Positions 36,805-46,586 of a DNA stretch of 64,000 nucleotides are shown here, in pieces. The notes under the pieces were generated by a model. That model did no database searches and was not told where the DNA came from. It was given only the letters and a program-made list of their open reading frames with translations. The DNA is from Mycolicibacterium vinylchloridicum. Lineage in GTDB: Bacteria; Actinomycetota; Actinomycetes; Mycobacteriales; Mycobacteriaceae. The position numbers were made by a program, and so were the translations under genes. Position 1 is the first letter of the stretch. Every line of letters starts with the position of its first letter. The stretch covers positions 62,001-126,000 of the forward strand of contig NZ_JACBJQ010000007.1 of assembly GCF_013404075.1 (NCBI RefSeq), given 5' to 3'.

Positions 36805-38130
36805 GTGACCATCGACGAACCCAACGCCGGCGGACCCCCGAGGCCCGGACCCCGACCGGGACCCGCACGGCCCGTCCCCAAACCCCACCCGCCCACTGCT
36901 CCCCTGGCGGTGCCGCCGTCCAGTGACCCGCACCGGTTCGGCCGCGTCGACGACGACGGCACGGTGTGGCTGATCACCTCGGCCGGTGAACGCTCGATCG
37001 GCTCGTGGCAGGCCGGCGACACCGAGGCCGCCTACGCTCACTTCGGCAGGCGCTTCGAGGATCTGGCTACCGAGGTCACCCTCATGGAGACCCGGCTGGC
37101 CTCAGGTACCGGTGATGCGCGCAAGATCAAGGCAGCAGCGGCCGCACTGGCTGAAACCCTGCCCACCGCAAGCGTTCTCGGCGATCTCGACGCCCTGGCC
37201 GAGCGGCTGGGCGCGATCCGCGACCACGCCGAGGAAACAGCCGCCGCCGACCGGGCGCGCCGCGACGAACATCGCGCCGAGCAGACGGCCCGCAAGGAGG
37301 CGCTGGCCGCGGAGGCCGAGGAGCTGGCCAACGCCTCGACACAGTGGAAGGCCGCCGGCGACCGGTTGCGCGCCATCCTCGACGAATGGCGCACGATCAC
37401 CGGCCTGGACCGCAAGACCGATGACGCGCTGTGGAAGCGGTATTCGGCGGCCCGCGAAACGTTCAACCGCCGCCGCGGCTCGCACTTCGCCGACCTGGAC
37501 CGGGAACGCGCCGGGGCCAAGCAGGCCAAGGAACAGTTGTGTGCGCGCGCCGAGGAACTCGCCGGGTCCACCGAGTGGTCGGCCACGGCGACCGCGTTTC
37601 GCGATCTGCTGGCCCAGTGGAAGGCCGCCGGCCGGGCAGCCAAAGACGTCGACGACGCCCTGTGGCATCGGTTCAAGGCCGCACAGGACACGTTCTTTGC
37701 CGCGCGCAACGCGGTGAACGCCGAGCGCGACACCGAGTTCGCGGCCAATGCCACCGCCAAGGAGGCGTTGCTCGCCGAGGCCGAGAGGCTCGACACGTCC
37801 AATCCCGATGCGGCCCGCTCGGCGCTGCGGACGATCACCGACAAGTGGGACGCGATCGGAAAGGTGCCGCGTGAGCGGTCCGCCGATCTGGAGCGACGGC
37901 TGCGTGCGATCGAGAAGAAGGTGCGCGACGCCGCCGACTCCAGCCGGATCGATCCCCAGGCGCAGGCGCGTGCCGAGCAGTTCCAGGCCCGCGTCGAACA
38001 GTACGAAAAGCAGGCGGAGAAAGCCGAAGCCGCCGGTCGCACGAAGGATGCCGAAACCGCACGGGCCAACGCCGACCAGTGGCGCCAGTGGGCGGATGCG
38101 GCGGTCGAATCGCTGGGTAAGAAGCGCTAG
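36805..38130 (+). CDS. DUF349 domain protein (Rv2731-like)
   Basis: 441 aa. After a Pro-rich disordered start (about residues 1-35), the protein is almost wholly alpha-helical with repeated DUF349 units, each with a W-K/R pattern ([49 protein letters not shown]), and a coiled-coil C-terminus rich in Ala, Glu and Arg. No catalytic motif is visible. GTG 36805 is used; GGAGGG is 12 nt upstream, farther than usual, and a hairpin abuts it. DUF349 proteins are of unsettled function. The stop is directly adjacent to that of the convergent gene. Confidence 0.85.
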   Translation: MTIDEPNAGGPPRPGPRPGPARPVPKPHPPTAPLAVPPSSDPHRFGRVDDDGTVWLITSAGERSIGSWQAGDTEAAYAHFGRRFEDLATEVTLMETRLASGTGDARKIKAAAAALAETLPTASVLGDLDALAERLGAIRDHAEETAAADRARRDEHRAEQTARKEALAAEAEELANASTQWKAAGDRLRAILDEWRTITGLDRKTDDALWKRYSAARETFNRRRGSHFADLDRERAGAKQAKEQLCARAEELAGSTEWSATATAFRDLLAQWKAAGRAAKDVDDALWHRFKAAQDTFFAARNAVNAERDTEFAANATAKEALLAEAERLDTSNPDAARSALRTITDKWDAIGKVPRERSADLERRLRAIEKKVRDAADSSRIDPQAQARAEQFQARVEQYEKQAEKAEAAGRTKDAETARANADQWRQWADAAVESLGKKR

Positions 38131-38712
38131 CTAGGAGTTGTCCTCGCGCCGGTCGACGTCGTCGAGCAGCGAGCGGGACTGACTTTCGGCCGACGCGGCT
38201 CGGCGCTGCTCCTCGGCGGCCAGCTGCACCGCGGTGCGCGTCCACACGACCCGCGCCCAGTGGAACGTCAGCACGATCACCGCAAGCCAGCCCAGCAGTA
38301 GCCCGATGCCGGGGCCCGGGTGTCCGTGCACGGCGGTCTGCCGCGACCAGACAGCCAGCAGCCCGACAGCGCTGGACAGCGCCGAGCCGGCCAGCGCGAT
38401 CCAGGCCAGCACCCAGCGCCTGGTCAGCAGCGCGAGCATCGAGAATCCGACGCCGAACACCAGGACCAGCCAGGTGAAGATGCGCGATGGCACGGCGATA
38501 CCGACACTGAGCGCCTTGCTGTCCCCCATCAGCACGTCGACGCCGCGCGCGTCGCCGGTGTGCGGCAAGATCAGCGACAGCAGCAGGACGAACACCAGGA
38601 TGGCCACGACCATGGCGCGAGCTCCGGGCTGGATCTCGCCGGCGACTTTGCGTTCGGCCTTCTCCAGGTCGGACCGGTAGCTCTCCCATCCGTCGTTCTC
38701 CGGGCGACTCAT
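38131..38712 (-). CDS. Membrane protein (Rv2732c-like)
   Basis: 193 aa. Four membrane segments: [19 protein letters not shown] (about 33-51), [19 protein letters not shown] (about 78-96), [19 protein letters not shown] and [19 protein letters not shown]. The C-terminal 30 residues are charged and cytosolic. The ATG at 38712 overlaps the miaB stop (ATGA), which decides between it and ATG 38721. Conserved beside miaB in mycobacteria; function unknown. Confidence 0.82.
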   Translation of the reverse strand: MSRPENDGWESYRSDLEKAERKVAGEIQPGARAMVVAILVFVLLLSLILPHTGDARGVDVLMGDSKALSVGIAVPSRIFTWLVLVFGVGFSMLALLTRRWVLAWIALAGSALSSAVGLLAVWSRQTAVHGHPGPGIGLLLGWLAVIVLTFHWARVVWTRTAVQLAAEEQRRAASAESQSRSLLDDVDRREDNS

Positions 38713-40229
38713 CGCGAACATCCCGTCGTCTCTTCGATGATGGGCCTACCCACCGGGGGCAACCCCAGCCCGACCGTGCGCGGCCGCAGGCCCGCGGCGT
38801 GCGCATCGCCGGCGCGGGTCCGGCGGTGGCCGAGCAGCGGCGCGTCGGCGATCAGGTGGTGCGGAGCGGCGCCGGTGACCGTGGTCGTGACGATGTCCCC
38901 GGGGCGCGGCTCGGCGTCACCCGGTGTGAAGTGCACGAGGCGGCCGTCGCGGGCACGTCCGCTCATCCGCGCGGTGCTGGCGTCCTTGCGACCCTCGCCG
39001 GTGGCGACCAGCAACTCCACGCGGGTGCCGATCTGGGCGGTGTTCTCCTCGAACGAGATCCGCTCCTGCAGCTCGATCAGGCGGTCATAGCGTTCCTGCA
39101 CAACGGCTTTGGGCAGCTGACCGTCGAGCTCGGCAGCCGGGGTTCCGGGCCGCTTGGAGTACTGGAAGGTGAACGCGGCGCAGAACCGGGCCTGGCGGAC
39201 CACGTCGAGGGTGGCGGCGAAGTCGTCCTCGGTCTCGCCGGGGAAGCCGACGATGATGTCGGTGGTGATCGCCGCGTGCGGCATCGCCGCACGCACCCGC
39301 TCGATGATGCCGAGGTACTTCTCGGCGCGGTACGACCGGCGCATGGCCTTGAGCATGCGGTCGGAGCCGGATTGCAGCGGCATGTGCAGGGCCGGGCAGA
39401 CATTCGCGGTCTGCGCCATGGCCTCGATGACGTCATCGGTGAATTCGGCCGGGTGCGGTGAGGTGAACCGGACCCGTTCCAGCCCGTCGACCCGCCCGCA
39501 ATCCCGCAGCAGGGCGGCGAAGGCGCCGCGATCGCGGGGGCTGTCGGTGAACGAGACACCGTAGGCGTTGACGTTCTGGCCCAGCAAAGTGATCTCGAGG
39601 ACGCCCTGGTCGACCAGCGAGCGCACCTCGGCGAGGATGTCGTCGGGGCGGCGGTCCACTTCCTTGCCGCGCAGCGAGGGCACGATGCAGAACGTGCAGG
39701 TGTTGTTGCAGCCCACCGAGATGGAAACCCATGCCGCATAGGCAGATTCGCGCGCGGCGGGGAGCGTGGACGGAAATTCGCGCAGCGACTCTTCGATCTC
39801 GACCTGAGCCTGCTGATTGTGTCGCGCCCGGTCGAGCAATGCCGGCAGCGAGCCGATGTTGTGGGTGCCGAAGACGACGTCGACCCAGGGCGCCTTCTTC
39901 AACAGACCGTCGCGGTCCTTCTGTGCCAGGCAGCCGCCGACGGCGATCTGCATGTTCGGGTCGGCCTGCTTGCGCGGGGCGAGGTGGCTGATGTTGCCGT
40001 ACAGCTTGTTGTCGGCGTTTTCCCGCACCGCGCACGTGTTGAACACCACGACGTCGGCGTCGGCGCCCTCGGGTGCGCGGTGATAGCCGGCGGCCTCGAG
40101 CAGTCCGGCCAGCCGCTCGGAATCGTGGACGTTCATCTGACAGCCGTAGGTGCGCACCTGATAGCTGCGCCCAGCCCCCGAACCAGGCAGTTCGCCCGCG
40201 GGGTGGTCGTTGGTCAGCACCGATGTCAC
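38709..40229 (-). CDS. miaB: tRNA-2-methylthio-N6-dimethylallyladenosine synthase
   Basis: 506 aa radical-SAM methylthiotransferase that completes ms2i6A37 on tRNA after MiaA. N-terminal MTTase domain holds three cluster Cys ([24 protein letters not shown]); the radical-SAM triad is CNNTCTFC (about residues 178-185); a TRAM domain follows (about 385-455). The last 50 residues are an extra tail. GTG 40229 has a leaderless-type -10 (TACGAT) 6 nt upstream. The Rv2732c-like gene overlaps by 4 bp. Confidence 0.95.
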   Translation of the reverse strand: MTSVLTNDHPAGELPGSGAGRSYQVRTYGCQMNVHDSERLAGLLEAAGYHRAPEGADADVVVFNTCAVRENADNKLYGNISHLAPRKQADPNMQIAVGGCLAQKDRDGLLKKAPWVDVVFGTHNIGSLPALLDRARHNQQAQVEIEESLREFPSTLPAARESAYAAWVSISVGCNNTCTFCIVPSLRGKEVDRRPDDILAEVRSLVDQGVLEITLLGQNVNAYGVSFTDSPRDRGAFAALLRDCGRVDGLERVRFTSPHPAEFTDDVIEAMAQTANVCPALHMPLQSGSDRMLKAMRRSYRAEKYLGIIERVRAAMPHAAITTDIIVGFPGETEDDFAATLDVVRQARFCAAFTFQYSKRPGTPAAELDGQLPKAVVQERYDRLIELQERISFEENTAQIGTRVELLVATGEGRKDASTARMSGRARDGRLVHFTPGDAEPRPGDIVTTTVTGAAPHHLIADAPLLGHRRTRAGDAHAAGLRPRTVGLGLPPVGRPIIEETTGCSR

Positions 40230-40235
40230 AGGCTC

Positions 40236-40241
40236 ATCGTA
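40236..40241 (-). promoter_or_regulatory. Leaderless-type -10 of miaB
   Basis: Reverse-strand TACGAT ends 6 nt before the GTG at 40229; no ribosome site is visible. Confidence 0.6.
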
Positions 40242-40308
40242 CGGAGCAGGTGGTGTGGCGGAGAAATCGCGGATTGGTCAACGCTGCGCAATCTGCGGGT
40301 TACCTGGG

Positions 40309-40314
40309 TAGGGT
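40309..40314 (+). promoter_or_regulatory. -10 element of the glu ABC operon
   Basis: TAGGGT ends 8 nt before the ATG at 40323, compatible with a leaderless or near-leaderless transcript. Confidence 0.45.
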
Positions 40315-40322
40315 CTGAACGC

Positions 40323-41075
40323 ATGGGGCGCAGCGGCGGCGAGCCGATGATCTCGATCAAGGGCGTCAATAAGCATTTCGGCGACCTGCACGTACTCAAA
40401 GACATCAACCTCGAGGTCGATCGCGGCCAGGTGGTGGTGGTTCTCGGCCCGTCGGGTTCGGGTAAGTCAACGTTGTGCCGCACCATCAACCGGCTGGAGA
40501 CCATCGATTCGGGAACGATCGCCATCGACGGTCAGCAATTGCCTTCCGAGGGGCGCAAACTCGCGCAGTTGCGCGCCGATGTGGGCATGGTGTTCCAGTC
40601 GTTCAACCTTTTCGCGCACAAGACGATCCTGGAGAACGTTGCTCTGGCACCGGTGAAGGTGCGCAAGGTCGACAAAGGCAAGGCGCGTGAGAACGCGCTG
40701 TCGTTGCTGGAGCGGGTCGGGGTGGCCAACCAGGCGGACAAGTACCCCGCGCAGCTGTCCGGCGGTCAGCAGCAACGCGTCGCCATCGCCCGATCGCTGG
40801 CCATGAGTCCGAAGGTGATGCTGTTCGACGAGCCGACCAGCGCGCTGGACCCGGAAATGATCAACGAGGTGCTGGCCGTGATGACCTCGCTGGCGTCCGA
40901 CGGCATGACGATGGTGGTGGTCACCCACGAGATGGGCTTCGCCCGCAAGGCCGCCAACCGGGTGGTGTTCATGGCCGACGGCGCGATCGTCGAGGACGCC
41001 CCACCCGCCGAATTTTTCGACAATCCGCGCTCGGAGCGCGCCAAAGACTTTCTCGGCAAGATCCTCAACCACTAG
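40323..41075 (+). CDS. gluA: Glutamate-type amino acid ABC transporter, ATPase
   Basis: 250 aa ATPase of a polar amino acid importer. Walker [13 protein letters not shown]-loop in [10 protein letters not shown], signature [12 protein letters not shown], Walker [15 protein letters not shown] and H-loop VVTHEMG are all intact. The best matches in gene order and sequence are GluA/GlnQ proteins for glutamate or glutamine. ATG 40323 follows a -10 directly; a second ATG at 40347 (MISIKG) is the alternative. Binding protein and two permeases follow in order, giving a complete four-gene importer. Confidence 0.9.
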   Translation: MGRSGGEPMISIKGVNKHFGDLHVLKDINLEVDRGQVVVVLGPSGSGKSTLCRTINRLETIDSGTIAIDGQQLPSEGRKLAQLRADVGMVFQSFNLFAHKTILENVALAPVKVRKVDKGKARENALSLLERVGVANQADKYPAQLSGGQQQRVAIARSLAMSPKVMLFDEPTSALDPEMINEVLAVMTSLASDGMTMVVVTHEMGFARKAANRVVFMADGAIVEDAPPAEFFDNPRSERAKDFLGKILNH

Positions 41076-41093
41076 GGCGAAAGGAACACCCGT

Positions 41094-41906
41094 ATGCCTT
41101 CTCTTTCCTGGCGGCTCGTCGGCGCCGCTGTACTCGCTGTCGCGTTGCCGTTCGCCGCGACCGCCTGCGGTGGCGGTGACAGCGGCGACAAGCTGGTGAT
41201 CGGCACGAAGTTCGACCAACCCGGTCTGGGGCTGAAGAATCCGGACGGCACGCTGAGCGGTTTCGACGTGGACGTGGCCAAGTACATCGCCAAGGAGCTC
41301 GGCTACCCCGAGGACAAGATCGAGTGGAAGGAATCTCCCTCCGGTCAGCGCGAGAACCTGATTCAGAACGACCAGGTGAAGTACATCGTCGCGACCTATT
41401 CGATCACCGACTCCCGCAAGGAGAAGGTCAGCTTCGCCGGACCGTATCTGATCACCGGCCAGAGCCTGTTGGTGCGGGCCGACAACTCGGACATCACCGG
41501 TGCGGAGTCGCTGCAGAACGGCAAGAAGTTGTGTTCGGTCAGCGGATCGACGCCCGCGCAGCGGATCAAGGACAAGTACCCGGGTGTTCAGCTGCAGCAG
41601 TACGACACCTATTCGGCCTGTGTGGAGGCACTGAAGAACGGCGCGATCGACGCGGTGACCACCGATGAGGTGATCCTCGCCGGGTACGCCGCGCAGACCC
41701 CCGGCACGTTCAAGATCGTCGGCGAGCCGTTCTCCGAAGAGCGTTATGGCGTCGGCCTGAAGAAGGGTGACACCGAGTTGTGCACCAAGATCACCGACGC
41801 GCTGAAGAAGATGGAGGCCGACGGCGCCTGGAAGGCGGCGTTCGACAAGAATCTCGGTCCGGCCGGGATCACCGCTCCCGCACCGCCGGCGTTCGACGCC
41901 TGCTGA
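41094..41906 (+). CDS. gluB: Glutamate-type ABC transporter, substrate-binding lipoprotein
   Basis: 270 aa. Signal peptide with lipobox (FAATAC, Cys25), then a type II periplasmic-binding domain (family 3): LVIGTKFDQPGLGLKNPDG, GFDVDVAKYIAKELG, IVATYSITDSRKEKVSFAGPY (in part) and EALKNGAIDAVTTDEVILAG. The Arg in SITDSRK binds the alpha-carboxylate of amino acids in this family. AAAGGA precedes the ATG. Lies 18 bp after gluA and 12 bp before gluC. Cys at several points may form disulfides. Confidence 0.9.
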   Translation: MPSLSWRLVGAAVLAVALPFAATACGGGDSGDKLVIGTKFDQPGLGLKNPDGTLSGFDVDVAKYIAKELGYPEDKIEWKESPSGQRENLIQNDQVKYIVATYSITDSRKEKVSFAGPYLITGQSLLVRADNSDITGAESLQNGKKLCSVSGSTPAQRIKDKYPGVQLQQYDTYSACVEALKNGAIDAVTTDEVILAGYAAQTPGTFKIVGEPFSEERYGVGLKKGDTELCTKITDALKKMEADGAWKAAFDKNLGPAGITAPAPPAFDAC

Positions 41907-41918
41907 GGTCGCGCGGGA

Positions 41919-42599
41919 GTGGAGATCTTCAGCGAGTATCGCGGCCAGATCTTCGAGGCGTTCTGGACGACGATCCAGCTCACGGTGTTCTCCGCGATCG
42001 GAGCGCTGATCCTCGGCACGGTGCTGGCCGCGATGCGGTTGGCACCGGTGCCGATGCTCAACTGGCTGGGCACCGCCTACGTCAATGTGGTGCGCAATAC
42101 CCCGCTGACGCTGATCATCCTGTTCTGCTCGTTCGGGTTGGCGCAGACGCTGGGGATCACGCTGGTGGACCCGAAGTCGATGACGTCCATCGAAGACAGC
42201 AACTTTCGGCTCGCCGTGCTCGGGCTGACGGTCTATACCGCGTCGTTCGTGTGTGAAACGGTGCGCTCCGGGGTGAATACCGTGCCGCTGGGACAGGCCG
42301 AGGCCGCCCGCTCACTGGGCTTCTCGTTCGGCCAGAACCTGCGAATGATCCTGTTGCCCCAGGCTTTTCGATCGGTGATCATTCCGCTGGGCTCGGTGCT
42401 GATCGCCTTGACCAAAAACACGACGATCGCCTCGGCGATCGGCGTCGCCGAGGCGGCCCTGCTGATGAAGGGGATGATCGAGAACACCGCGGCGCTGCTC
42501 ACGGTGGGCACCATCTTCGCCGTCGGTTTCGTGATCCTGACGCTGCCGTTGGGCTTGTTGTTCGGCTGGCTGGGCAAGCGGCTGGCGGTGGCACGATGA
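41919..42599 (+). CDS. gluC: Glutamate-type ABC transporter, permease 1
   Basis: 226 aa HEAT-family (HisM/GlnP) amino acid permease with about five membrane segments (VFSAIGALILGTVLAAMRL, TPLTLIILFCSFGLAQTLG, and others). The EAA loop for contact with the ATPase is ETVRSGVNTVPLGQAEAARSLG (in part). GTG start at 41919, 12 bp after gluB; the ribosome site is weak, suggesting translational coupling. Confidence 0.9.
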   Translation: MEIFSEYRGQIFEAFWTTIQLTVFSAIGALILGTVLAAMRLAPVPMLNWLGTAYVNVVRNTPLTLIILFCSFGLAQTLGITLVDPKSMTSIEDSNFRLAVLGLTVYTASFVCETVRSGVNTVPLGQAEAARSLGFSFGQNLRMILLPQAFRSVIIPLGSVLIALTKNTTIASAIGVAEAALLMKGMIENTAALLTVGTIFAVGFVILTLPLGLLFGWLGKRLAVAR

Positions 42600-42624
42600 G
42601 CGCTTGCGCGAAGAGCAGACGATC

Positions 42625-43488
42625 ATGAGCACGGCCTCGGTCCTGTTCGACGCGCCCGGCCCACGGGCGCGAGTCCGCAACCGCATCATCACGGCGGTGA
42701 CGATTGTCGTTGCCGCACTGGTGGTCTGGGGCGTGGTCGCTAAGCTCGCCGGCAAGGGTCAGCTGACCGAGGCCAAGTGGCGGCCGTTCCTGACCGCGAA
42801 CCTGTGGACGACCTACGTGCTGCCGGGCATCGAGGGCACATTGAAAGCCGCGGCGCTCTCGATCGTGCTCGCCCTGATTCTGGGGTTCCTGCTGGGCGTC
42901 GGGCGGCTGTCGCACAACGGCTTCATCCGCTGGCCGTCGGCGGTGATCGTGGAGTTCTTCCGCGCCGTGCCCGTGCTGATCATGATGATCTTCGCCTACT
43001 TCCTGTTCGCGCTCTACGACGTGTTCCCGTCCAAATACCTGGCGCTGGCCGGTGTGGTGACCGGCCTGACGCTGTACAACGGCGCGGTGATCGCCGAGAT
43101 CGTGCGCTCCGGCGTCGGCTCGCTGCCGCGCGGGCAGAGCGAGGCCGCGTCCGCGCTGGGTCTGCGCTGGGGGCAGACGATGCGGTCAATCCTGTTGCCG
43201 CAGGCCATCACCTCGATGCTGCCGGTGCTGGTCTCGCAGTTGGTGGTCGTGCTGAAGGACACCGCGATCGGATATCAGATCACCTTCGTCGAGATGGTGC
43301 GCCAGGGCACGGTCGTCGGCTCGTCGTACGGCAATTATGTTCCCGCGCTGATCGTCATCGCCGTGTTGATGATCAGTGTGAACTTCGCATTGTCGGTGGC
43401 GGCGACACGACTGGAGCGACGGCTGCGGCGTTCCAAGCGCGCGGCCACCCCGATGCACGCGGATTCCGCGCTGGAACCCGGCGATTAG
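42625..43488 (+). CDS. gluD: Glutamate-type ABC transporter, permease 2
   Basis: 287 aa, second permease subunit. Membrane segments include IITAVTIVVAALVVWGVVA, ALSIVLALILGFLLGVG and VPVLIMMIFAYFLFALY; the EAA loop is EIVRSGVGSLPRGQSEAASALG (in part). ATG 42625 has GAAGAG upstream. Longer than GluC owing to a cytosolic N-terminus and a basic C-terminal tail (RLRRSKRAATP). Completes the importer. Confidence 0.9.
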   Translation: MSTASVLFDAPGPRARVRNRIITAVTIVVAALVVWGVVAKLAGKGQLTEAKWRPFLTANLWTTYVLPGIEGTLKAAALSIVLALILGFLLGVGRLSHNGFIRWPSAVIVEFFRAVPVLIMMIFAYFLFALYDVFPSKYLALAGVVTGLTLYNGAVIAEIVRSGVGSLPRGQSEAASALGLRWGQTMRSILLPQAITSMLPVLVSQLVVVLKDTAIGYQITFVEMVRQGTVVGSSYGNYVPALIVIAVLMISVNFALSVAATRLERRLRRSKRAATPMHADSALEPGD

Positions 43489-43537
43489 CCTGATCGGGTA
43501 GGGTCGGCGCACTGTTGCCGCCGACGATGGGACGCAC

Positions 43538-44839
43538 GTGAGCACCTTGTCATCCGACCTGCGCACGCTCAGCTACGAGGCCTTCATCTATTTCTATCCG
43601 CTGGTCACGATGGATATCACCCGGTTGCAGGCGATCAACGGGACGGGCATCGGCGCGGGGCCGCCCAACCAGTTCAACCATGTCCGCCAATACCCCGACG
43701 CCGACTTCCGTGCCGTCGTGCGGCCCAATTTCGACACCTTGTATTCGTCGGCCTGGCTCGACCTCGGCCACGGGCCGGTGATTCTCGAGGTCCCCGACAC
43801 CGATGACCGCTACTTCATGCTCCCGCTGCTCGACATGTGGACCGATGTCTTCGCCAATCCCGGCAAGCGGACCTCCGGAACCGGGGCGCAGCGCTATGTG
43901 ATTGCCGGTCCCGGACACACCGGCCCGCTACCGAAGGATGTTCCGGTCATCCACGCCCCCACGCCATACGTGTGGATCATCGGCCGTACCCAGACCAACG
44001 GTCCGTCCGACTACCCGGCAGTGCACGCCGTCCAGGACGGCTACACCCTGACGCCGCTGGTGCCGCCGACGACATCGTTCGTCAGAGACGAGTCCTACGA
44101 CGTCACCACCGAGCCACTGCGCAAGGTCAACGAGATGGCGGCGCTCGACTATCTCGCCTATGCCGCCGATTTGCTCGCCGTCAATCCGCCTCACACCACC
44201 GACTTTTCGATCTTGGCCCGGCTGTCGGGACTCGGTATCGAGGTCGACAAACCGTTCGACGCGCAGCGGTTCTCCCCCGACCAGCAGGCCGAGATCGAAG
44301 CAGGCAAACAGGATGCGCTTGCGGCGATCACTTCGGCTGCCCCGACGCTGGGCAACATCGTCGACGGGTGGATGAGCCTGACCGAGGGCATGGGCGTGTA
44401 CGGCAACTCCTATCTGCGGCGCGCCGCCATCACACTGGTGGGGCTGGGAGCCAATCCGCCCGAGGACGCGGTGTATCCGCTGCTGATAACCGACGCCGAC
44501 GGTCAACCACTGTCCGGCGAGAACGACTACGTCATTCACTTCGACGCCGGGAAGCTGCCGCCGGTGGATGGTTTCTGGTCGGTGACGATGTACGACGCCG
44601 AGGGCTACCAGGTGGCCAACGAGATCAATCGGTTCGCGATCGGCGATCGGGATGCATTGCAGTACAACACCGATGGTTCACTCGATCTCTATCTGCAGCA
44701 CGCCAATCCGGGCGCCGAGAAGGCGGCCAACTGGCTGCCCGCGCCGCTGGGCACCTTAGGTGTCACGATGCGGCTTTATGCCCCGCACCGCGCAGCGATC
44801 GCCGGAACGTGGCATCCGCCCGCAGTCCGCAAGGTGTGA
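43538..44839 (+). CDS. DUF1254/DUF1214 family protein
   Basis: 433 aa. N-terminal DUF1254 domain (LSYEAFIYFYPLVTMDITR and RPNFDTLYSSAWLDL at about residues 65-80) and C-terminal DUF1214 domain (FDAGKLPPVDGFWSVTMYD, RFAIGDRDAL, NWLPAPLG). No signal peptide or membrane segment is seen, unlike many family members that are secreted. Function is not established. GTG 43538 is used. 49 bp downstream of gluD, it could share that transcript but has no obvious link to transport. Confidence 0.88.
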   Translation: MSTLSSDLRTLSYEAFIYFYPLVTMDITRLQAINGTGIGAGPPNQFNHVRQYPDADFRAVVRPNFDTLYSSAWLDLGHGPVILEVPDTDDRYFMLPLLDMWTDVFANPGKRTSGTGAQRYVIAGPGHTGPLPKDVPVIHAPTPYVWIIGRTQTNGPSDYPAVHAVQDGYTLTPLVPPTTSFVRDESYDVTTEPLRKVNEMAALDYLAYAADLLAVNPPHTTDFSILARLSGLGIEVDKPFDAQRFSPDQQAEIEAGKQDALAAITSAAPTLGNIVDGWMSLTEGMGVYGNSYLRRAAITLVGLGANPPEDAVYPLLITDADGQPLSGENDYVIHFDAGKLPPVDGFWSVTMYDAEGYQVANEINRFAIGDRDALQYNTDGSLDLYLQHANPGAEKAANWLPAPLGTLGVTMRLYAPHRAAIAGTWHPPAVRKV

Positions 44840-44846
44840 TCCCGGG

Positions 44847-45671
44847 CTAGGCCAGCTGCGCACAGCGCTCCAGCAGCTCGATCGACGGCGGCTGGTAGAA
44901 GCTCAGCACAGCGTGCTCGCAACCCAGTTCGGCGAATTGCGGCAGCAGATCCAGCTGGGTGGCGACCTGTTCGGGTTCGCGCGGGTGCAGAAAGATCTGG
45001 ACTGATCGCCGGATCTCGGCCGGGTCGCGGCCGACCTCGGCGCAGGCTTCGTCGAGCCGATTACTGACCTCACCCCACTGCCCCGGGGTGCCGTGACTCG
45101 GCATGTTCCACTCGTCGGCGTGACGTGCGATCACGCGTAGCATCTTGGGCTGCGATCCGCCGACGACGATCGGTGGGTGCGGCCGCTGTAAAGGCTTGGG
45201 CTCGCAGATGGCCTCGCTCAGCGTGTAGAACCGGCCCTCGAAGGTGACCGACGCTTCAGTCCACAGCCGCCGGATGACGGTGAGCGCTTCGTCGAGCATC
45301 GCGACTCGTGTTCCAGCACTGGGAAATTCCAGGCCGTAGCCGCGGTGCTCGGCCTCGTGCCAGCCCGCACCGATGCCGAAGTCGAGCCGCCCGCCACTGA
45401 TGTGGTCGACGGTGACCGCCATCTTCGCCAGGATCGCCGGGTTGCGGTAGGTCACGCCGGTGACCATGCAGCCGATCCTGGCCCGCCTGATGACCACCGC
45501 CATCGCGGCCAGCGTGGTCCACCCCTCATGCGTCGGCGCGGTGTCGTCGACCAGACCGTAGAAGTGGTCGTAATTCCAGATCGCCTCGAAGCCGAGTTCG
45601 TCGGCGGCGCGCCAGAACTGTTCGAGTTCGGGATAGTCGAAGGTGGGTGCGAGCTTGGCCGAGATCCGCAT
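44847..45671 (-). CDS. LLM-class F420-dependent oxidoreductase
   Basis: 274 aa luciferase-like (TIM-barrel) protein. Typical features: WRAADELGFEAIWNYDHF, RNPAILAKMAVTVDHISGGRLDFGIGAGWHE (in part), and HPPIVVGGSQPKMLRVIARHADEWN (in part), with the GIGAGW coenzyme-binding loop. The subgroup in mycobacteria uses F420 rather than FMN. The -10 (TAGGCT, reverse) ends 6 nt before the ATG at 45671. Substrate unknown. Converges with the DUF1254 gene, 7 bp apart. Confidence 0.88.
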   Translation of the reverse strand: MRISAKLAPTFDYPELEQFWRAADELGFEAIWNYDHFYGLVDDTAPTHEGWTTLAAMAVVIRRARIGCMVTGVTYRNPAILAKMAVTVDHISGGRLDFGIGAGWHEAEHRGYGLEFPSAGTRVAMLDEALTVIRRLWTEASVTFEGRFYTLSEAICEPKPLQRPHPPIVVGGSQPKMLRVIARHADEWNMPSHGTPGQWGEVSNRLDEACAEVGRDPAEIRRSVQIFLHPREPEQVATQLDLLPQFAELGCEHAVLSFYQPPSIELLERCAQLA

Positions 45672-45677
45672 GCCCGC

Positions 45678-45683
45678 AGCCTA
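45678..45683 (-). promoter_or_regulatory. Leaderless-type -10 of the F420 oxidoreductase gene
   Basis: Reverse-strand TAGGCT ends 6 nt before the ATG at 45671. Confidence 0.55.
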
Positions 45684-45771
45684 GTCTCGGACTCGAATTC
45701 GCCGGTGGACGGCCGGCGTGCGGCTACAGTAACGACTCACCGTTGCCGATCAGCTCCAGGACAGGACTCCG

Positions 45772-46206
45772 ATGGCCCTTACCCGCATGGCAGCTACCGT
45801 ATGGGCGCTAGGTGCCGTCGTGGCAACGCTCTCAGTAGGTTCGGCGTGGGCCGGCGGGCCCGATGGCGCAATCGAGAGCAGCGACAACATTTCTCAGGCG
45901 GTCGGCTCGGGTGTGCTGGGCGGCGCCCTTGCCGGATTCTCCGCTACCGGTCCGACCAACGAAGCGGCCTCGGCGGCCGTGATTGCTGCGTGCCAGCAAG
46001 CCGGCGCCCAAGAGTGCACCCGCGACGAGGTGACCAACGACAACCTGTGCGTGGTTTCTGTCGGCGCCGACGACGGCAGCGGAATCGTGTCCGGCGGCGC
46101 CGGGCCGACTGTCGAGGCCGCGCGTGACGACGCGTTCCGGCACTCCCAGGATGCCAACGCGCCGCTGGACCCGGGCGCTCGAATTCTCGTGTCGGCCTGC
46201 CCGTGA
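45772..46206 (+). CDS. Secreted DUF4189-like protein
   Basis: 144 aa. Signal peptide at about residues 1-28 (TVWALGAVVATLSVGSAWA). The mature part has Cys in AACQQAGAQECTRDEV...LCVVSV, plus a terminal SACP, the even Cys spacing seen in DUF4189 secreted proteins of mycobacteria. A TACAGT -10 at 45725-45730 and AGGAC before the ATG support expression. It is followed after 38 bp by another small secreted protein, so the two probably form an operon. Function unknown. Confidence 0.8.
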   Translation: MALTRMAATVWALGAVVATLSVGSAWAGGPDGAIESSDNISQAVGSGVLGGALAGFSATGPTNEAASAAVIAACQQAGAQECTRDEVTNDNLCVVSVGADDGSGIVSGGAGPTVEAARDDAFRHSQDANAPLDPGARILVSACP

Positions 46207-46244
46207 CACGTCATGCACTCATTCCCGGCGAAAGGAACTCCCGG

Positions 46245-46478
46245 ATGACCATGCAAGCAAAACTCTCAATCCTGACGGCGGCTGTGGTTGCGGCATCGCT
46301 GATTTCGGCTCCCCTGGCCGGTGCCCGGCAGACCTGTCACGACGCGGGCAGCCACGTGATGTGCGAGACCAGCGGCAGCGTGTCGATCAAGGCAGTGCCC
46401 CAGACGCGCGCACCCAACGTCAGTGAGATCACCCCGACCGGACGGGACCGGCGCCGCGGCATCGTCTGGAGCTGGTGA
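46245..46478 (+). CDS. Small secreted protein
   Basis: 77 aa. Signal peptide with core LTAAVVAASLISAPLAGA (cleavage near residue 28), leaving a mature peptide of about 49 residues with one Cys pair (TCHDAGSHVMCETSG) and a basic end (GRDRRRG). GAAAGGA precedes the ATG at 46245, which selects it over GTG 46203. Downstream of, and probably co-expressed with, the DUF4189-like gene. Not recognised; the spaced Cys pair would allow an 8-residue disulfide loop. Confidence 0.78.
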   Translation: MTMQAKLSILTAAVVAASLISAPLAGARQTCHDAGSHVMCETSGSVSIKAVPQTRAPNVSEITPTGRDRRRGIVWSW

Positions 46479-46586
46479 CCCGAGCACGCTCCAGCCGAGG
46501 GCGTGCGGACCGCTTGGCAAGATCCCGGCGCCTGCTGTCGATGCCGCCACTGTTGGTGACCGGCCTGCACAGCCGACGATGTCGGC

